Shown here piece after piece: positions 37,952 through 47,449 of a DNA stretch of 64,000 nucleotides. The stretch is from a virus: positions 1 to 64,000 of the IMG/VR virus record IMGVR_UViG_3300042305_002533, one strand, 5' to 3'. The stretch's first letter is position 1, and every line of letters begins with the position of its first letter. The translations under genes were made by a program, and so were the position numbers. The notes under the pieces were generated by a model. That model searched no databases. It was not told the DNA's origin and was given only the letters and a program-made list of their open reading frames with translations.

Positions 37952-39992
37952 ATACGAGATCAACGCTACCGCTGCAGCTGAAGCGGCCGCGCTACTGCGC
38001 GACCTGCTGCAAACAGCCATTCCTGGAGGCGACTTTACGGAAGGCAGTGCCATCAGCGACTTGCTGATTGACGGGCACGCCATCATCACCGGCTTTTTAC
38101 GGCAGCAGATTCAGAACGCGCGCAATCGGCAGTCTCTGATCACGCTTCGGTATTTGCCGGAGTCCGAGAGCACGTCCGACGCGGCGGACGCGATCCTGGA
38201 CAACTTTTTCCGTACTCGGGCTCAAGGGAAGTTCGCCAAAGGCGTAGCCACACTGTATTTCAGTCAGCGTGGGGATGTGCTGATCCCCAGGACAACGCGA
38301 TTTTTCAAAAGCTCGTCTCTGGTGTTCTACATCGACAGCGGCGCCGATCTACTTATCCCCGCGACCGATCTACGTGCGGTGATCGGCCCGAATGGCGTCG
38401 TCACGGGGTACAGCACGACCGTATTCATGACTGCCGCGCGCGTAGGCGCGGACTACAACATCGCCCCCGGAAGATTTGTCTCGTTTGATCGGTTCAATCC
38501 GCTGCTCACGTACGTTGAAAATCTATCGGCGTTTAGCGGCGGTGAGTCGACACAAACAACGCAGGACTTCATTAACCGGTCAACGAGCGCGATTGCTCTG
38601 CGGGCGCTCATCAACGCCCGGTCGAACGACGCCACGCTGCTTGAACAGTTCACCGACATTGAGCGAACGCTCACGGTCGGTTATGGCGATCCAGAAATGA
38701 TGCGCGACCTTGTTGCCAACGTGAGCAACACCGTCGCCATGCACGTCGGCGGCCACATGGACATCTACGTCCGGCAGCCGGTCCAACAGGTTGTTGAACA
38801 GCTCGTCATCAATACGCTGACTCCGCGAAATGATGACGCGGTGATTATGTTCCGGCACCTGAACCGCGTGCCCACGTTCGTAGCGGCGGGCGTGGTGCCG
38901 GGGGACGTGCTGGTCATTACGTCTACGACGCCCGTGGGCAGCTTGCCGGTGTTCCAGTACGTCATCACCGCCGTAAGCGACTACCAGCTGCAGGTCTCCA
39001 CCAAGACACCATTCCCCCTTCCGACCGATGAAGCCGCTACGGCCATTTCGATTGCCTACACCGTCGGGGACAATTACCCGGATTTTGACAACAAAATTGT
39101 CGAGCTCGGCCCGTTAGCAGACGCGCGGACCTCGCGCCAGTTTTCTCAATTTAACAGCGTGATTTTACCGGCGCGCCCGACCTACATCATCAGGGGCGTT
39201 GAACTGCTGCCGCCAATCCCGCCGCAGCTAGCTGGCTACGTCGATATCACTTCGGGCGGCGTAAATTTCACGGCGCGAAAAAACGCGGCGCCCATAACCG
39301 CTCCCGTTGCCGGTGAAGAACTCGGTTATTTCATTTCGGTTCAAAATCCGACTCAAAGTCAGTCGGTAAACGCAGTCGCGACGCTTGAAGTTGGGTGGCC
39401 GGCTATTGACTTGAGCGGCCTCAGTTTACAGGTCACGTACGAGACTCCGACAAATTTTGAAGCGGTGGACGCGTACATCGGCGATCGACTGAACCGCCCG
39501 GGATGCAGTAATACTCTCGCTAAGGCGTATCACCCGATCTACCTATTTGCGAGCATCCCTTACCGGCTTCGAACCTCTCCCGCCTCTGCGTTAGAAACCA
39601 CTGTGCCCGAGTTCAACCCGCTATTGGCGGAGCAGGCGCTTCAAGAAGCCGTCAATAACTATCAGGGGGCCGACCGGCTCGACGTAAGTCTTCTGTCCAG
39701 TGCTGCGCGAGCAACCTCCACCGCCGTAGCGTCTATCTACAACTTCACCCTGACGTATCAGCTCATCATCCCGGACGGCAGTGTGATGACGTTTGAAACT
39801 CAGGATGAGATAACAATCTTCCCTGACGGGGCAACCAGCACGGCCGCACTATTGAACCCAACAGATTTTGGGCTGCCCGCGACCGGGTACTACTCAGCTT
39901 TACGGCAGTTCCTGCTCAATCAAGGCGTGTCTGATCGTGTGACGCGCTACTGCGCCTCTGACGGCGCCCTGGTCTTCGTTCAACGGAGCTGA
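37944..39992 (+). CDS. Baseplate J-like wedge protein
   Basis: 682 residues. Signature baseplate-J features are present: GVATLYFSQRGDVLIPRTTR (V-x-L-x-F-x-x-x-x-D-V-x-I-P-x-G/T-T), ADYNIAPGRFVSFDRFNPLL and YVENLSAFSGGESTQTTQDF (N-x-x-x-F-S/T-G-G-x-x-x-E/T). In P2 J and T4 gp6 this family makes the wedge ring that joins tail tube and fibres. A near-dyad lies at 39267-39279. Confidence 0.85.
   Translation: MAEYEINATAAAEAAALLRDLLQTAIPGGDFTEGSAISDLLIDGHAIITGFLRQQIQNARNRQSLITLRYLPESESTSDAADAILDNFFRTRAQGKFAKGVATLYFSQRGDVLIPRTTRFFKSSSLVFYIDSGADLLIPATDLRAVIGPNGVVTGYSTTVFMTAARVGADYNIAPGRFVSFDRFNPLLTYVENLSAFSGGESTQTTQDFINRSTSAIALRALINARSNDATLLEQFTDIERTLTVGYGDPEMMRDLVANVSNTVAMHVGGHMDIYVRQPVQQVVEQLVINTLTPRNDDAVIMFRHLNRVPTFVAAGVVPGDVLVITSTTPVGSLPVFQYVITAVSDYQLQVSTKTPFPLPTDEAATAISIAYTVGDNYPDFDNKIVELGPLADARTSRQFSQFNSVILPARPTYIIRGVELLPPIPPQLAGYVDITSGGVNFTARKNAAPITAPVAGEELGYFISVQNPTQSQSVNAVATLEVGWPAIDLSGLSLQVTYETPTNFEAVDAYIGDRLNRPGCSNTLAKAYHPIYLFASIPYRLRTSPASALETTVPEFNPLLAEQALQEAVNNYQGADRLDVSLLSSAARATSTAVASIYNFTLTYQLIIPDGSVMTFETQDEITIFPDGATSTAALLNPTDFGLPATGYYSALRQFLLNQGVSDRVTRYCASDGALVFVQRS
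39267..39279. repeat. Near-dyad TTCAC-GGC-GCGAA
   Basis: One mismatch from the dyad consensus; inside the baseplate J-like gene. Confidence 0.45.
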
Positions 39993-39994
39993 CC

Positions 39995-42900
39995 GTGGCT
40001 GTACGCCCTGACCCATCCCTGAACTTCATCAATGCGCTTTCTGACTTTTGGATTGTCTTTTTCAAAGACACCACACAGCTTCGCGCATACTTCTCTGGCG
40101 TTGAAATCAACGTGGGGCAGCTTTACTTAGAGCTGCTAGAGACGATTCTCGGGCCAAGCCTGCGGCACGCGCCTGTATTTTCTAGAAAGTATTTCAAGCT
40201 CTTTACCGTGAGCGAGGACGCGACCTTCTACGTAGAAGGCGCCGCGCCCAGTGACGATCGCTACTTGTTTGAGCCCGCAGACGCGGACTTGCAAGCGGTC
40301 GGCGCCCTCATGAACCGCGTAGTACTTCCAACTGCAGTACTGGAAGACCAGCGGGGCTATGAGATCGGCCAGACCGGAATTCAATTTTACAACAACCCGT
40401 TTGACGTAGACGGGCTGGGAAATTCTCAGCCCTTCTTTGCCTTGCGGTCTGTCGCCAAAAGTTTTGCCGCCGATTTTCGCGACCCCGCCCGCCGAGACTT
40501 TGCGTCGACCGGGATAAAGATCGGAGACTTCTTCCGGTTGAAGGTCGGCGCCGGCAACCCGATTGCCTCTCGAATTACGGGGTATAGCGGGGACACCCTA
40601 TATCTCCAGAGCACGGCGCCTGACTTTTCTCAAAATTTGAAGTCGCGCGCCTTCAAAGTGTCGGTGCTGCGCACCCCCTTTGATGCGCAACAAAACGGCG
40701 TACAGCTGCCCGACCACCCGTCGGAAGTGCAGAGGCTCAGTTCGAATGCTACCGATGTCGCAACAGTCGTAGGGGCGCTCGACGTAGATTTGACCGGCGA
40801 GCCGTACTTTAAGGGCGCCTGGGCGCCGCTTACCGCCTACGCTCAAGGCGACGTGGTGATTGCCCCCGGGCCTACGTTGGTGCGGGCGCTTGTCACGCAC
40901 ACCTCTCCGGCCGTTTATTCTCCGGCCCCGTGGGAAGGCTTTCTGAATAAGTACCTGTCGGTTCATTTACCGACAAGCCCCGACCAGGACGGGCTATTCA
41001 AAATAGTTTCGACTGCGGGCGCAGTTATTACCCTCGACCGCCCCACCACGTTTATCTCGACCCTCTCCAATCGGGCGCGGGCCTGGCTCGTTGGCTATCC
41101 AAACGGGCTAGTGGGGGCTGGAGAAAAGCCCGCGATCCAGTTTCAACACTCGTACATCGACCCTTCGACTTTTATGTTATTTGCCCGGCGCGGGCAGCCC
41201 GTTTATGTCCGTGAGGGCAATACCTACGTAGAAAAGCCCGAAGGCGGCCTCGTTGAAGCGGGCGTTGACTATTTGATGGATTACGACGCCGGCGTGATGA
41301 CCGTGCTGAGTGGTTGGAATCCAAGCGTGGCGCCTCTAGCCGGCTACCAGTGGAGCATCGACGTCGCCACATACGTCTACGCGCCTGCAACGCCTTGGAT
41401 CACCGCAACAGCGTACGCCGTCGGCGATCAGGTGACGTACACCAACAGTTACTATGTATGCGTGACGGCAAACACCGACGTGGTTTTCACGCCGGGAAAT
41501 TGGACACTGTACACGGCGCCCTTTACGTTCAATCAAATCCACGACGTAAAAGAAATCGCCATGTGGGGCTCGGAGGTTTTAATTGACCTCCAGACGCTAT
41601 ACACAAACTTCGGATACCTGCTCGGCTATGAGCGGCCTTCGAGCGAGCAGTACCGCGCCTTTCTACAAGGAGTTGCTCAGCTCTTTGTAATTGGGCCGGT
41701 ACTCGCCCGATTTGAAAGTGCCCTCAACGTAACCTGCAATCTTCCGGTTGTACGCGACGACGGGGAGGTGCTGCGAAGTTACGACTCGGGCATCTGGGCT
41801 TCAGGGACCGATGGGCAAATTTTGGACGCGACAGATGGGCGCAACGGCACGCTGGTCACCAGCTCTTCTGAGTTTTCATCCCCAACCGCCAATTTTTTCC
41901 CCTCGGACGTCGGCGCGGTTATCCGCGTAAAGCTGGGAAACAGCTATGCCAGCTACATCGTTACCGCTGTATTGAGCGCCACAACCGCTACCGTTATTCC
42001 CGTCCCGCCAGATGCGAGCGCTGTAATCTGGAGTTATTCGCACGTGACGTTTGATCGTGTATTTCGGTCAGCGTCTTACGCATTTAGCGCAGATGATATT
42101 GACGCAATACTTCAGATATCTGGAGCGTCAAACGCCGCTAACAACGGTAGTTTTCGCATTGCTTCGGTAGAAAACGCAACAACTGTGATCTTGGACTCAC
42201 AGTTCAATTTACAAGATGAAACGTCACTGGTCTGGCGCCTGTCCCGATCGGGCGCGCAAACGGTCACAACGTCGCGAACAACGTACACGTTCCCGTTTGA
42301 AGTGAAGATAAAGCCCGCAGTAACGCAGACGTCAAATTGGAACGTTTTGAAGTTTCAGGCGTTTGATCCGCTTACCGACGCCTTCGTCGTCGCAGACTAC
42401 GTTCAAGACCCGACGTGGTGGCACGACACGGAAATTCCAAAGGAGCTGTTGTCGTTTAGCACAGGCTCCGAAGCGCGACGCCGAGTGTCATCGCTTCTGG
42501 TGGAGCATCGCGTAAACCCGTTTGACAACGCCGCTGTCAGCGACGTCGGGCTGGCCGCCGGGGTCGACGATGAAGGGCGTCCGGGAATTTCACGCGTCGG
42601 CGCAGGCGTGTGGTTCGGCCGCGATCAGGTGGGCTTGAGTTTTCCGGCCGGAGTGCCCGTGGCCAATGCTCAAGACCCTGGGCGTTACGCCCTTGTGAGC
42701 AGTCCGTTGTTTGAGGGCCAATTTGAAATCCGCGCCGTCGATACCGCCGGAACAACGCTTAGCCTTAACTCCTTCCCGCCCCCGGAGCTACGGGGCGTTG
42801 TGCCCCCGTTGCCGCTGACCGTTGAGTTGCCGCCTTTGCTTTACCGCCGAACGATTGGCTTCATCATGATGGATCGGTACTTCAAATATCACGCCTTATC

Positions 42901-43549
42901 TGTCAAAATTGATCCAAACACCCCGCTGACCCCCGACTTTTTTACTGAGGCTGTAGGCATCCTCCAGCAAACAAAACCGGGGTTCACGTACGTTTATTTG
43001 AACACGCCTCTGGGTTTCCGCGACGAAATGATCGGCGTGGACCAAGGCGTGATTCTGGGGGTTGGCCTCAGCCGGGTTGAGCCGGTTATCGCCGCAGACA
43101 ACAACATTGTCGTAGGGCCTCCGGGGCTCCTTCAAGCCAACGACACCTTCTATTTTTTGTTACAAACCCAGGCTATCGGCCCCGCCTCAGGCGCGTACCC
43201 GTTAACCCCTGTTCTGCCTGTTGGCGGAGCGCCGCGTTTTCACGTCGTGAAAGGGTGGTTCGATCTCGCGGTCATCGTAGGCGGCCGGCGTCTTGCCGAA
43301 AATCAGGACTACGTCCTCGACCGCCTCAATGGCGCGGTCACCTTGATCACTACTTTACCCGGGCCTACCACGTTCAGTTATATTGCCGTGATCCTTCGAA
43401 CACGCACGCCCGGCGATGGGCTAGTCGATGCGCCGGGAGAGACCGCGATCTGTGTGAACGGCGCCAACCCCACGACGTGGTGGAGCCCCGGACAAACGTA
43501 TTCAGACGCCGGCTTGATCGATAGGGCGGTACAACTTACCATTGCGTAA
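39995..43549 (+). CDS. Large baseplate/tail protein with carbohydrate-binding-like repeats
   Basis: 1184 residues. The N-terminus (FINALSDFWIVFFKDTTQLR) is followed by beta-rich domains. Two segments, near residues 270-305 (GAWAPLTAYAQGDVVIAPGP) and 463-510 (TPWITATAYAVGDQVTYTNS, then YYVCVTANTD and GNWTLY), have the W-x(4-6)-Y-x-x-G-D-x-V pattern of CBM5/12-like modules, which bind polysaccharide. I infer surface-glycan contact at the baseplate. A dyad lies at 43239-43251. Confidence 0.65.
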   Translation: MAVRPDPSLNFINALSDFWIVFFKDTTQLRAYFSGVEINVGQLYLELLETILGPSLRHAPVFSRKYFKLFTVSEDATFYVEGAAPSDDRYLFEPADADLQAVGALMNRVVLPTAVLEDQRGYEIGQTGIQFYNNPFDVDGLGNSQPFFALRSVAKSFAADFRDPARRDFASTGIKIGDFFRLKVGAGNPIASRITGYSGDTLYLQSTAPDFSQNLKSRAFKVSVLRTPFDAQQNGVQLPDHPSEVQRLSSNATDVATVVGALDVDLTGEPYFKGAWAPLTAYAQGDVVIAPGPTLVRALVTHTSPAVYSPAPWEGFLNKYLSVHLPTSPDQDGLFKIVSTAGAVITLDRPTTFISTLSNRARAWLVGYPNGLVGAGEKPAIQFQHSYIDPSTFMLFARRGQPVYVREGNTYVEKPEGGLVEAGVDYLMDYDAGVMTVLSGWNPSVAPLAGYQWSIDVATYVYAPATPWITATAYAVGDQVTYTNSYYVCVTANTDVVFTPGNWTLYTAPFTFNQIHDVKEIAMWGSEVLIDLQTLYTNFGYLLGYERPSSEQYRAFLQGVAQLFVIGPVLARFESALNVTCNLPVVRDDGEVLRSYDSGIWASGTDGQILDATDGRNGTLVTSSSEFSSPTANFFPSDVGAVIRVKLGNSYASYIVTAVLSATTATVIPVPPDASAVIWSYSHVTFDRVFRSASYAFSADDIDAILQISGASNAANNGSFRIASVENATTVILDSQFNLQDETSLVWRLSRSGAQTVTTSRTTYTFPFEVKIKPAVTQTSNWNVLKFQAFDPLTDAFVVADYVQDPTWWHDTEIPKELLSFSTGSEARRRVSSLLVEHRVNPFDNAAVSDVGLAAGVDDEGRPGISRVGAGVWFGRDQVGLSFPAGVPVANAQDPGRYALVSSPLFEGQFEIRAVDTAGTTLSLNSFPPPELRGVVPPLPLTVELPPLLYRRTIGFIMMDRYFKYHALSVKIDPNTPLTPDFFTEAVGILQQTKPGFTYVYLNTPLGFRDEMIGVDQGVILGVGLSRVEPVIAADNNIVVGPPGLLQANDTFYFLLQTQAIGPASGAYPLTPVLPVGGAPRFHVVKGWFDLAVIVGGRRLAENQDYVLDRLNGAVTLITTLPGPTTFSYIAVILRTRTPGDGLVDAPGETAICVNGANPTTWWSPGQTYSDAGLIDRAVQLTIA
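43239..43251. repeat. Dyad TTCAC-GTC-GTGAA
   Basis: Exact dyad near the end of the large baseplate gene; read as R-F-H-V-V-K. Confidence 0.85.
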
Positions 43550-43554
43550 TCGCG

Positions 43555-44049
43555 ATGAAACCCAACATTTCGTTCGGCGGTAACGTTCGCCTTCGCGGCG
43601 ACCTGACCGTTGAAATCTGCCACACGCCCACAGGCCAAATTACACGGCAGCACGTACGTAATACGATCACGTACGACGGGCTGAACTCATCGCTATATCT
43701 CTGGGCTCAGGACGGCGTCACACCGTCTGACTACCAGATTGCGACGTTGGTCCCCGGAACCAATAGCCAGCCTCCGACGCGGGGAGACACGGGGGTCATT
43801 TCTCCGATCATCGTCGGAGATTGGATCACCCTGACTGCCGGCAACCGCTTGGTGTCGCCCGCAACCGGGGAGCTCATCATCACCGCGACCCTGGGTAACG
43901 CTCAAGGAAATGTCGCGCCAAACTCTCTGACAGAAGTAGGGCTGCTGCTCGGCAACGGGGACTTGTTTGCGCGCCAAATCCACCCGGCTTTCGCGAAGAC
44001 CAACGCCTTCACGCTGACGTATACGTGGCGCATCGCCGTCACCGCCTGA
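43555..44049 (+). CDS. Tail fibre-associated protein (164 aa)
   Basis: 164 residues, almost entirely beta-strand (GNVRLRGDLTVEICHTPTGQ, NTITYDGLNSSLYLWAQDGV), ending TLTYTWRIAVTA. The pattern of a short N-terminal arm, N-T-I-x-x-x-G and a late N-x-L-T-E-V-G-L resembles small collar or fibre-attachment proteins that precede fibre genes. Structural call from fold pattern and position. Confidence 0.65.
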   Translation: MKPNISFGGNVRLRGDLTVEICHTPTGQITRQHVRNTITYDGLNSSLYLWAQDGVTPSDYQIATLVPGTNSQPPTRGDTGVISPIIVGDWITLTAGNRLVSPATGELIITATLGNAQGNVAPNSLTEVGLLLGNGDLFARQIHPAFAKTNAFTLTYTWRIAVTA

Positions 44050-44058
44050 GGAACCGCC

Positions 44059-46878
44059 ATGCCCAAGATCTACGACGAGCAGACCGATTACACCGCCGCT
44101 GGAGATAACAACCAGAACACGGCGGCCTCCATCCAGCCGATCGCGGGTGGCGAAAACCTATGGCAAGCGGTCCTGAACCGAACTGCCGAGAATCTACGGA
44201 AGCGCACAGAGGTCCTGCGGCAAGTAACCGACGATCTCCGTTATTTCGCAGATTATGACCGCGTGCTTCTTTGTCGTGCGGAAAACACGACTTTCACGTT
44301 TACGAATCAGCCTGATGGGCACGTGCTGGCAATGACCGGCGGCCCGCTGTGGGTCTACCCCGCGCTAACGCCTGGGCGCCTCAGCGGAGGCCGGACACGC
44401 GGCGCGCGTATGTTCGTGCAAAACGGCCTCAACTGGTTTCCCTACGCCGGCACCCTGGGTGTGAATGATCTTTCGTTCGTTGCGACGGCGCAGTTCACTG
44501 GAATGCGCGGCTACGAGGATTGTGAAAACTTCGACACCGTCGGCAGCGGCTTCTCGCTAGGCGGGAATCGTTTGCAAATCACGCTGGTCGCAAATCCGGC
44601 AGTGGCTGGAGGCGTCATCAGCGCGACCGTTACCGGCGCACCAGAAACGCTCATCACGATTACGTACGGCACCCTAACGCCGACGTATATCAGCCAGATC
44701 ATCGCGTACATCGCTTCAGATACCACGTCACAAGGCGGTTACGGCCTTGCGCACATGATCCGAGGCGTTACGACTCTGACAGCGGGGCCGGCCTCTACGA
44801 CCGTACCGCCGACCATTACAAACGCGATGTTTCAAGGCGGTTACGACGCGGAAGCGCATCAGATCACGGCCGTTCAGCTGACAACGTTTTTCAACGCTCT
44901 CGATTCCGTCGTCTACCACAACCGGTTGCAAGAGGGCGAGAGCCTCGCCATCAGCTTCGTGGCAGGGCCCGTTGAGCGCGGGTCTGGAATCATGCAGGGC
45001 GGCCGCCGGCAATCATTGTTTGATCTACCGACGGGCCGAACCGGCACGACGATGGACAACACGCCGAGCCTCAATATTTTCAACACCGGCCGCGAGCCCG
45101 AAAAAATCCCAGGGTCCGTCCCCATCGGCAAGATGATCGATGGGAAGTTTGTCTTCATTGACGGGACTGTTGTAGGGCCCTCGGCAATTTCACTCGGTGA
45201 AAGCGCCATCACGCTCGGGCGGCTAGCGGCATACTCCGCGCCGAGTGGGGCCTCGCTCGTGGGATATGCCGGGTCGGGGCCGTTTCACGCAGACGCAGCC
45301 GTCGCCCCTGGGCCCCTTGGCGCGACATCCTCGCTTGCAGCTGGGGGGCTTGAAACGGTGCTGGACGCTTTTGTGTCCGCCCTCGCGGATGCCACAATTA
45401 ACCAAAGCGGCGCCCGCCGAATTGGCGGCGAGTCTCTCGCGGCTACGGTTAGTACCGGCAACGGTTCAAATCAATTACCGCTATCTGCGGGCTCTTTGCG
45501 CCAGCAACTCAATCAAGTGCTGAACGGCACCTATGCCGGACGGCCTGTAGGTGTCAACGGGCGCGTCAATGAATGGGGGCATCAGCTTCATAATTTTGAC
45601 CCGCTTATCAAAAATCTGGCAGAGACAACGCCAGAAGATCTTTCTGGCGGCGGGGCTCGATTTATCCACGGGCACTCAACCGCAGGCCCGCAAGGGACGC
45701 CCTTCATAACTTCGCCTACAACAGGTTTTGACCGACCGCGCGTCCTATCCGATATCTTCGTAGAGAAACTTAGCTGGAGCACTATTGGTACGGGCACGTT
45801 AAACGACAACTGGCTCTACGACACGCCTTATGATCAGTCGGCCTCCCCCGACCCTACAGATTTGTTGTTTTTAACGGGCACAAGCGTCGGGCAAATGACA
45901 GCGGTCCGAGCTCGGCTCAAGACTGGACTAAGAAACAGTTCTTATGGCGTTGGAAGCGAGAGCTACCTGTTGCTCGTTTACGTCGACGGGAGCGGATCGA
46001 GCGTTGACGGTTGGTATTACCTGTACGACATCGATACGGCGCAACAAGCGTTGCAGCTTGTCAATTTGGATGGCAGCCAAGCCAACGTCCATGCCGGTGG
46101 AAGCGGCGTTGTGAATATCTACGCCGGCGTGATGATCGGCGATGAAAAGGCGGGGCAGAAACTGCGCGCCTTCCATTTTACGAACAGCGCTGTGCCTCTA
46201 ATTGATATTGGAGTCTGGCGGCAGTCCCAAATGATTATGCAGTTTTGGGACCCCAATGCGTGGGGGCCTACGGTAGGCACCCCTGCGGCGCCGGGTGCAT
46301 GTTTCTACTCCGACAACGCTGTTTGGCTGCCGGCCGGCCTGGCGCCGAGGAGCACTGACAACATCCTTGTCACGGGCGATAAAGTACTACTCGATGGCGT
46401 CGAAACTGGCACTGCCGTGGACGCTACGGCGAGTCACCATCACGGGGACACCTACGCTAGTTTCACTCCGACCATTCCGCCAACAAACAATACTAACAAC
46501 TGGTTGAGCATTTCGACCATTGCTGGGCCACCTCCGGGCACGCCATTTCCTGTTACGGCGCCTGCAGGGTTTCTGGCCGTTGGCGTCCTGATTTATTATG
46601 AGATTGAACTAACACCGCTTGCAGCAGGCGCTGTAACCGGCATACTAGTAGTAACCGATAAAAACGCAAACACCCTAATGAAGTTTGAGTACATTTACAC
46701 GGCCACTGGCGCAGGCGACACACGTAAGAGCATCGGCCAGGTGTTTGTCCCGCTACAAGAGCTTACCCCCGGGGGTGGTGGCGAGTTTTATTTCTGGCGA
46801 ATACCAAGCATTAATGTAGACACTGGCGGCAGCACGTGGCTGCTCCAGTATATCGCTAAGTCGCTTGTTCCCGTTTGA
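44059..46878 (+). CDS. Tail fibre / receptor-binding protein
   Basis: 939 residues. The N-terminus resembles baseplate-attachment regions (IYDEQTDYTAAGDNNQNTAA), followed by long beta-rich domains and a His-rich segment ASHHHGDTYASFTPTIPPTN. Large size, low-complexity beta structure and position after the wedge and attachment genes point to the host-recognition fibre. The receptor cannot be read. A dyad lies at 45189-45201. Confidence 0.7.
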   Translation: MPKIYDEQTDYTAAGDNNQNTAASIQPIAGGENLWQAVLNRTAENLRKRTEVLRQVTDDLRYFADYDRVLLCRAENTTFTFTNQPDGHVLAMTGGPLWVYPALTPGRLSGGRTRGARMFVQNGLNWFPYAGTLGVNDLSFVATAQFTGMRGYEDCENFDTVGSGFSLGGNRLQITLVANPAVAGGVISATVTGAPETLITITYGTLTPTYISQIIAYIASDTTSQGGYGLAHMIRGVTTLTAGPASTTVPPTITNAMFQGGYDAEAHQITAVQLTTFFNALDSVVYHNRLQEGESLAISFVAGPVERGSGIMQGGRRQSLFDLPTGRTGTTMDNTPSLNIFNTGREPEKIPGSVPIGKMIDGKFVFIDGTVVGPSAISLGESAITLGRLAAYSAPSGASLVGYAGSGPFHADAAVAPGPLGATSSLAAGGLETVLDAFVSALADATINQSGARRIGGESLAATVSTGNGSNQLPLSAGSLRQQLNQVLNGTYAGRPVGVNGRVNEWGHQLHNFDPLIKNLAETTPEDLSGGGARFIHGHSTAGPQGTPFITSPTTGFDRPRVLSDIFVEKLSWSTIGTGTLNDNWLYDTPYDQSASPDPTDLLFLTGTSVGQMTAVRARLKTGLRNSSYGVGSESYLLLVYVDGSGSSVDGWYYLYDIDTAQQALQLVNLDGSQANVHAGGSGVVNIYAGVMIGDEKAGQKLRAFHFTNSAVPLIDIGVWRQSQMIMQFWDPNAWGPTVGTPAAPGACFYSDNAVWLPAGLAPRSTDNILVTGDKVLLDGVETGTAVDATASHHHGDTYASFTPTIPPTNNTNNWLSISTIAGPPPGTPFPVTAPAGFLAVGVLIYYEIELTPLAAGAVTGILVVTDKNANTLMKFEYIYTATGAGDTRKSIGQVFVPLQELTPGGGGEFYFWRIPSINVDTGGSTWLLQYIAKSLVPV
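45189..45201. repeat. Dyad TTCAC-TCG-GTGAA
   Basis: Exact dyad inside the fibre gene; read as I-S-L-G-E. Confidence 0.85.
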
Positions 46879-46879
46879 T

Positions 46880-47449
46880 CTAGATATTTTCAGGGTCTCG
46901 CCCCGCCCGAGAGCGGCGCTTTGGTTTCCCACGCTGAAGCGCCGTCACAACTTCAAGTTCGCATCTCCTTCGCAACTCGTCTTTGTGATCGAGCGCCCAG
47001 GCTAGTCGCGCGAGCATCAGCGCGTCGGCTGAGTCATCGTCGTCGCCGAGGTCAATTCCGAATACGACCTTCACGGCGTGAATAACTTCAGCCTTCGAGG
47101 CCTGCCCGTTCCCTGTGGCAAACTTTTTGAGCCGCGTAGGCTCAATGACTTGTAGCTCGACCCCCGCTGCCTCGAACACAGCGACCTTGAGCGCCCCCGA
47201 AGCCTCGCCCAGGTCGAACTCGCGGTGCGTGCTGCCAAGACTCGGACCTTCGATACAGCCGCCAGTCACTACTCCCAACGGGAACCGCGTATGCGAGGCC
47301 GCCCACGAAAATATCGTCGCCAGCCTTTCGGCCCCGCGCAGTTTTCGACTTACACTAAGAGCGTTGAGAAACTCGACTTCTAGCCCGTTTTTTAAGATCG
47401 CCAGTCCTGGGCGATTCAAAGACGGGTCCACCCCGATGTAGACGCTCAT
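46880..47449 (-). CDS. RuvC-like Holliday junction resolvase
   Basis: 189 residues from ATG 47449 (three further in-frame ATGs lie upstream). RuvC/RNase H-like acidic residues: D8 in YIGVDPSLNRPGLAI, E in CIEGPSLGS, then PTRLKKFATGNGQASKAEV and DDDDSADALMLARLAW. It should cut branched DNA before packaging. It is the only minus-strand gene in the virion block, and its ATG shares two bases with the divergent ATG of the next gene (CATG). A dyad lies at 47070-47082. Confidence 0.88.
   Translation of the reverse strand: MSVYIGVDPSLNRPGLAILKNGLEVEFLNALSVSRKLRGAERLATIFSWAASHTRFPLGVVTGGCIEGPSLGSTHREFDLGEASGALKVAVFEAAGVELQVIEPTRLKKFATGNGQASKAEVIHAVKVVFGIDLGDDDDSADALMLARLAWALDHKDELRRRCELEVVTALQRGKPKRRSRAGRDPENI
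47070..47082. repeat. Dyad TTCAC-GGC-GTGAA
   Basis: Exact dyad inside the resolvase gene; read as V-I-H-A-V-K. Confidence 0.85.
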
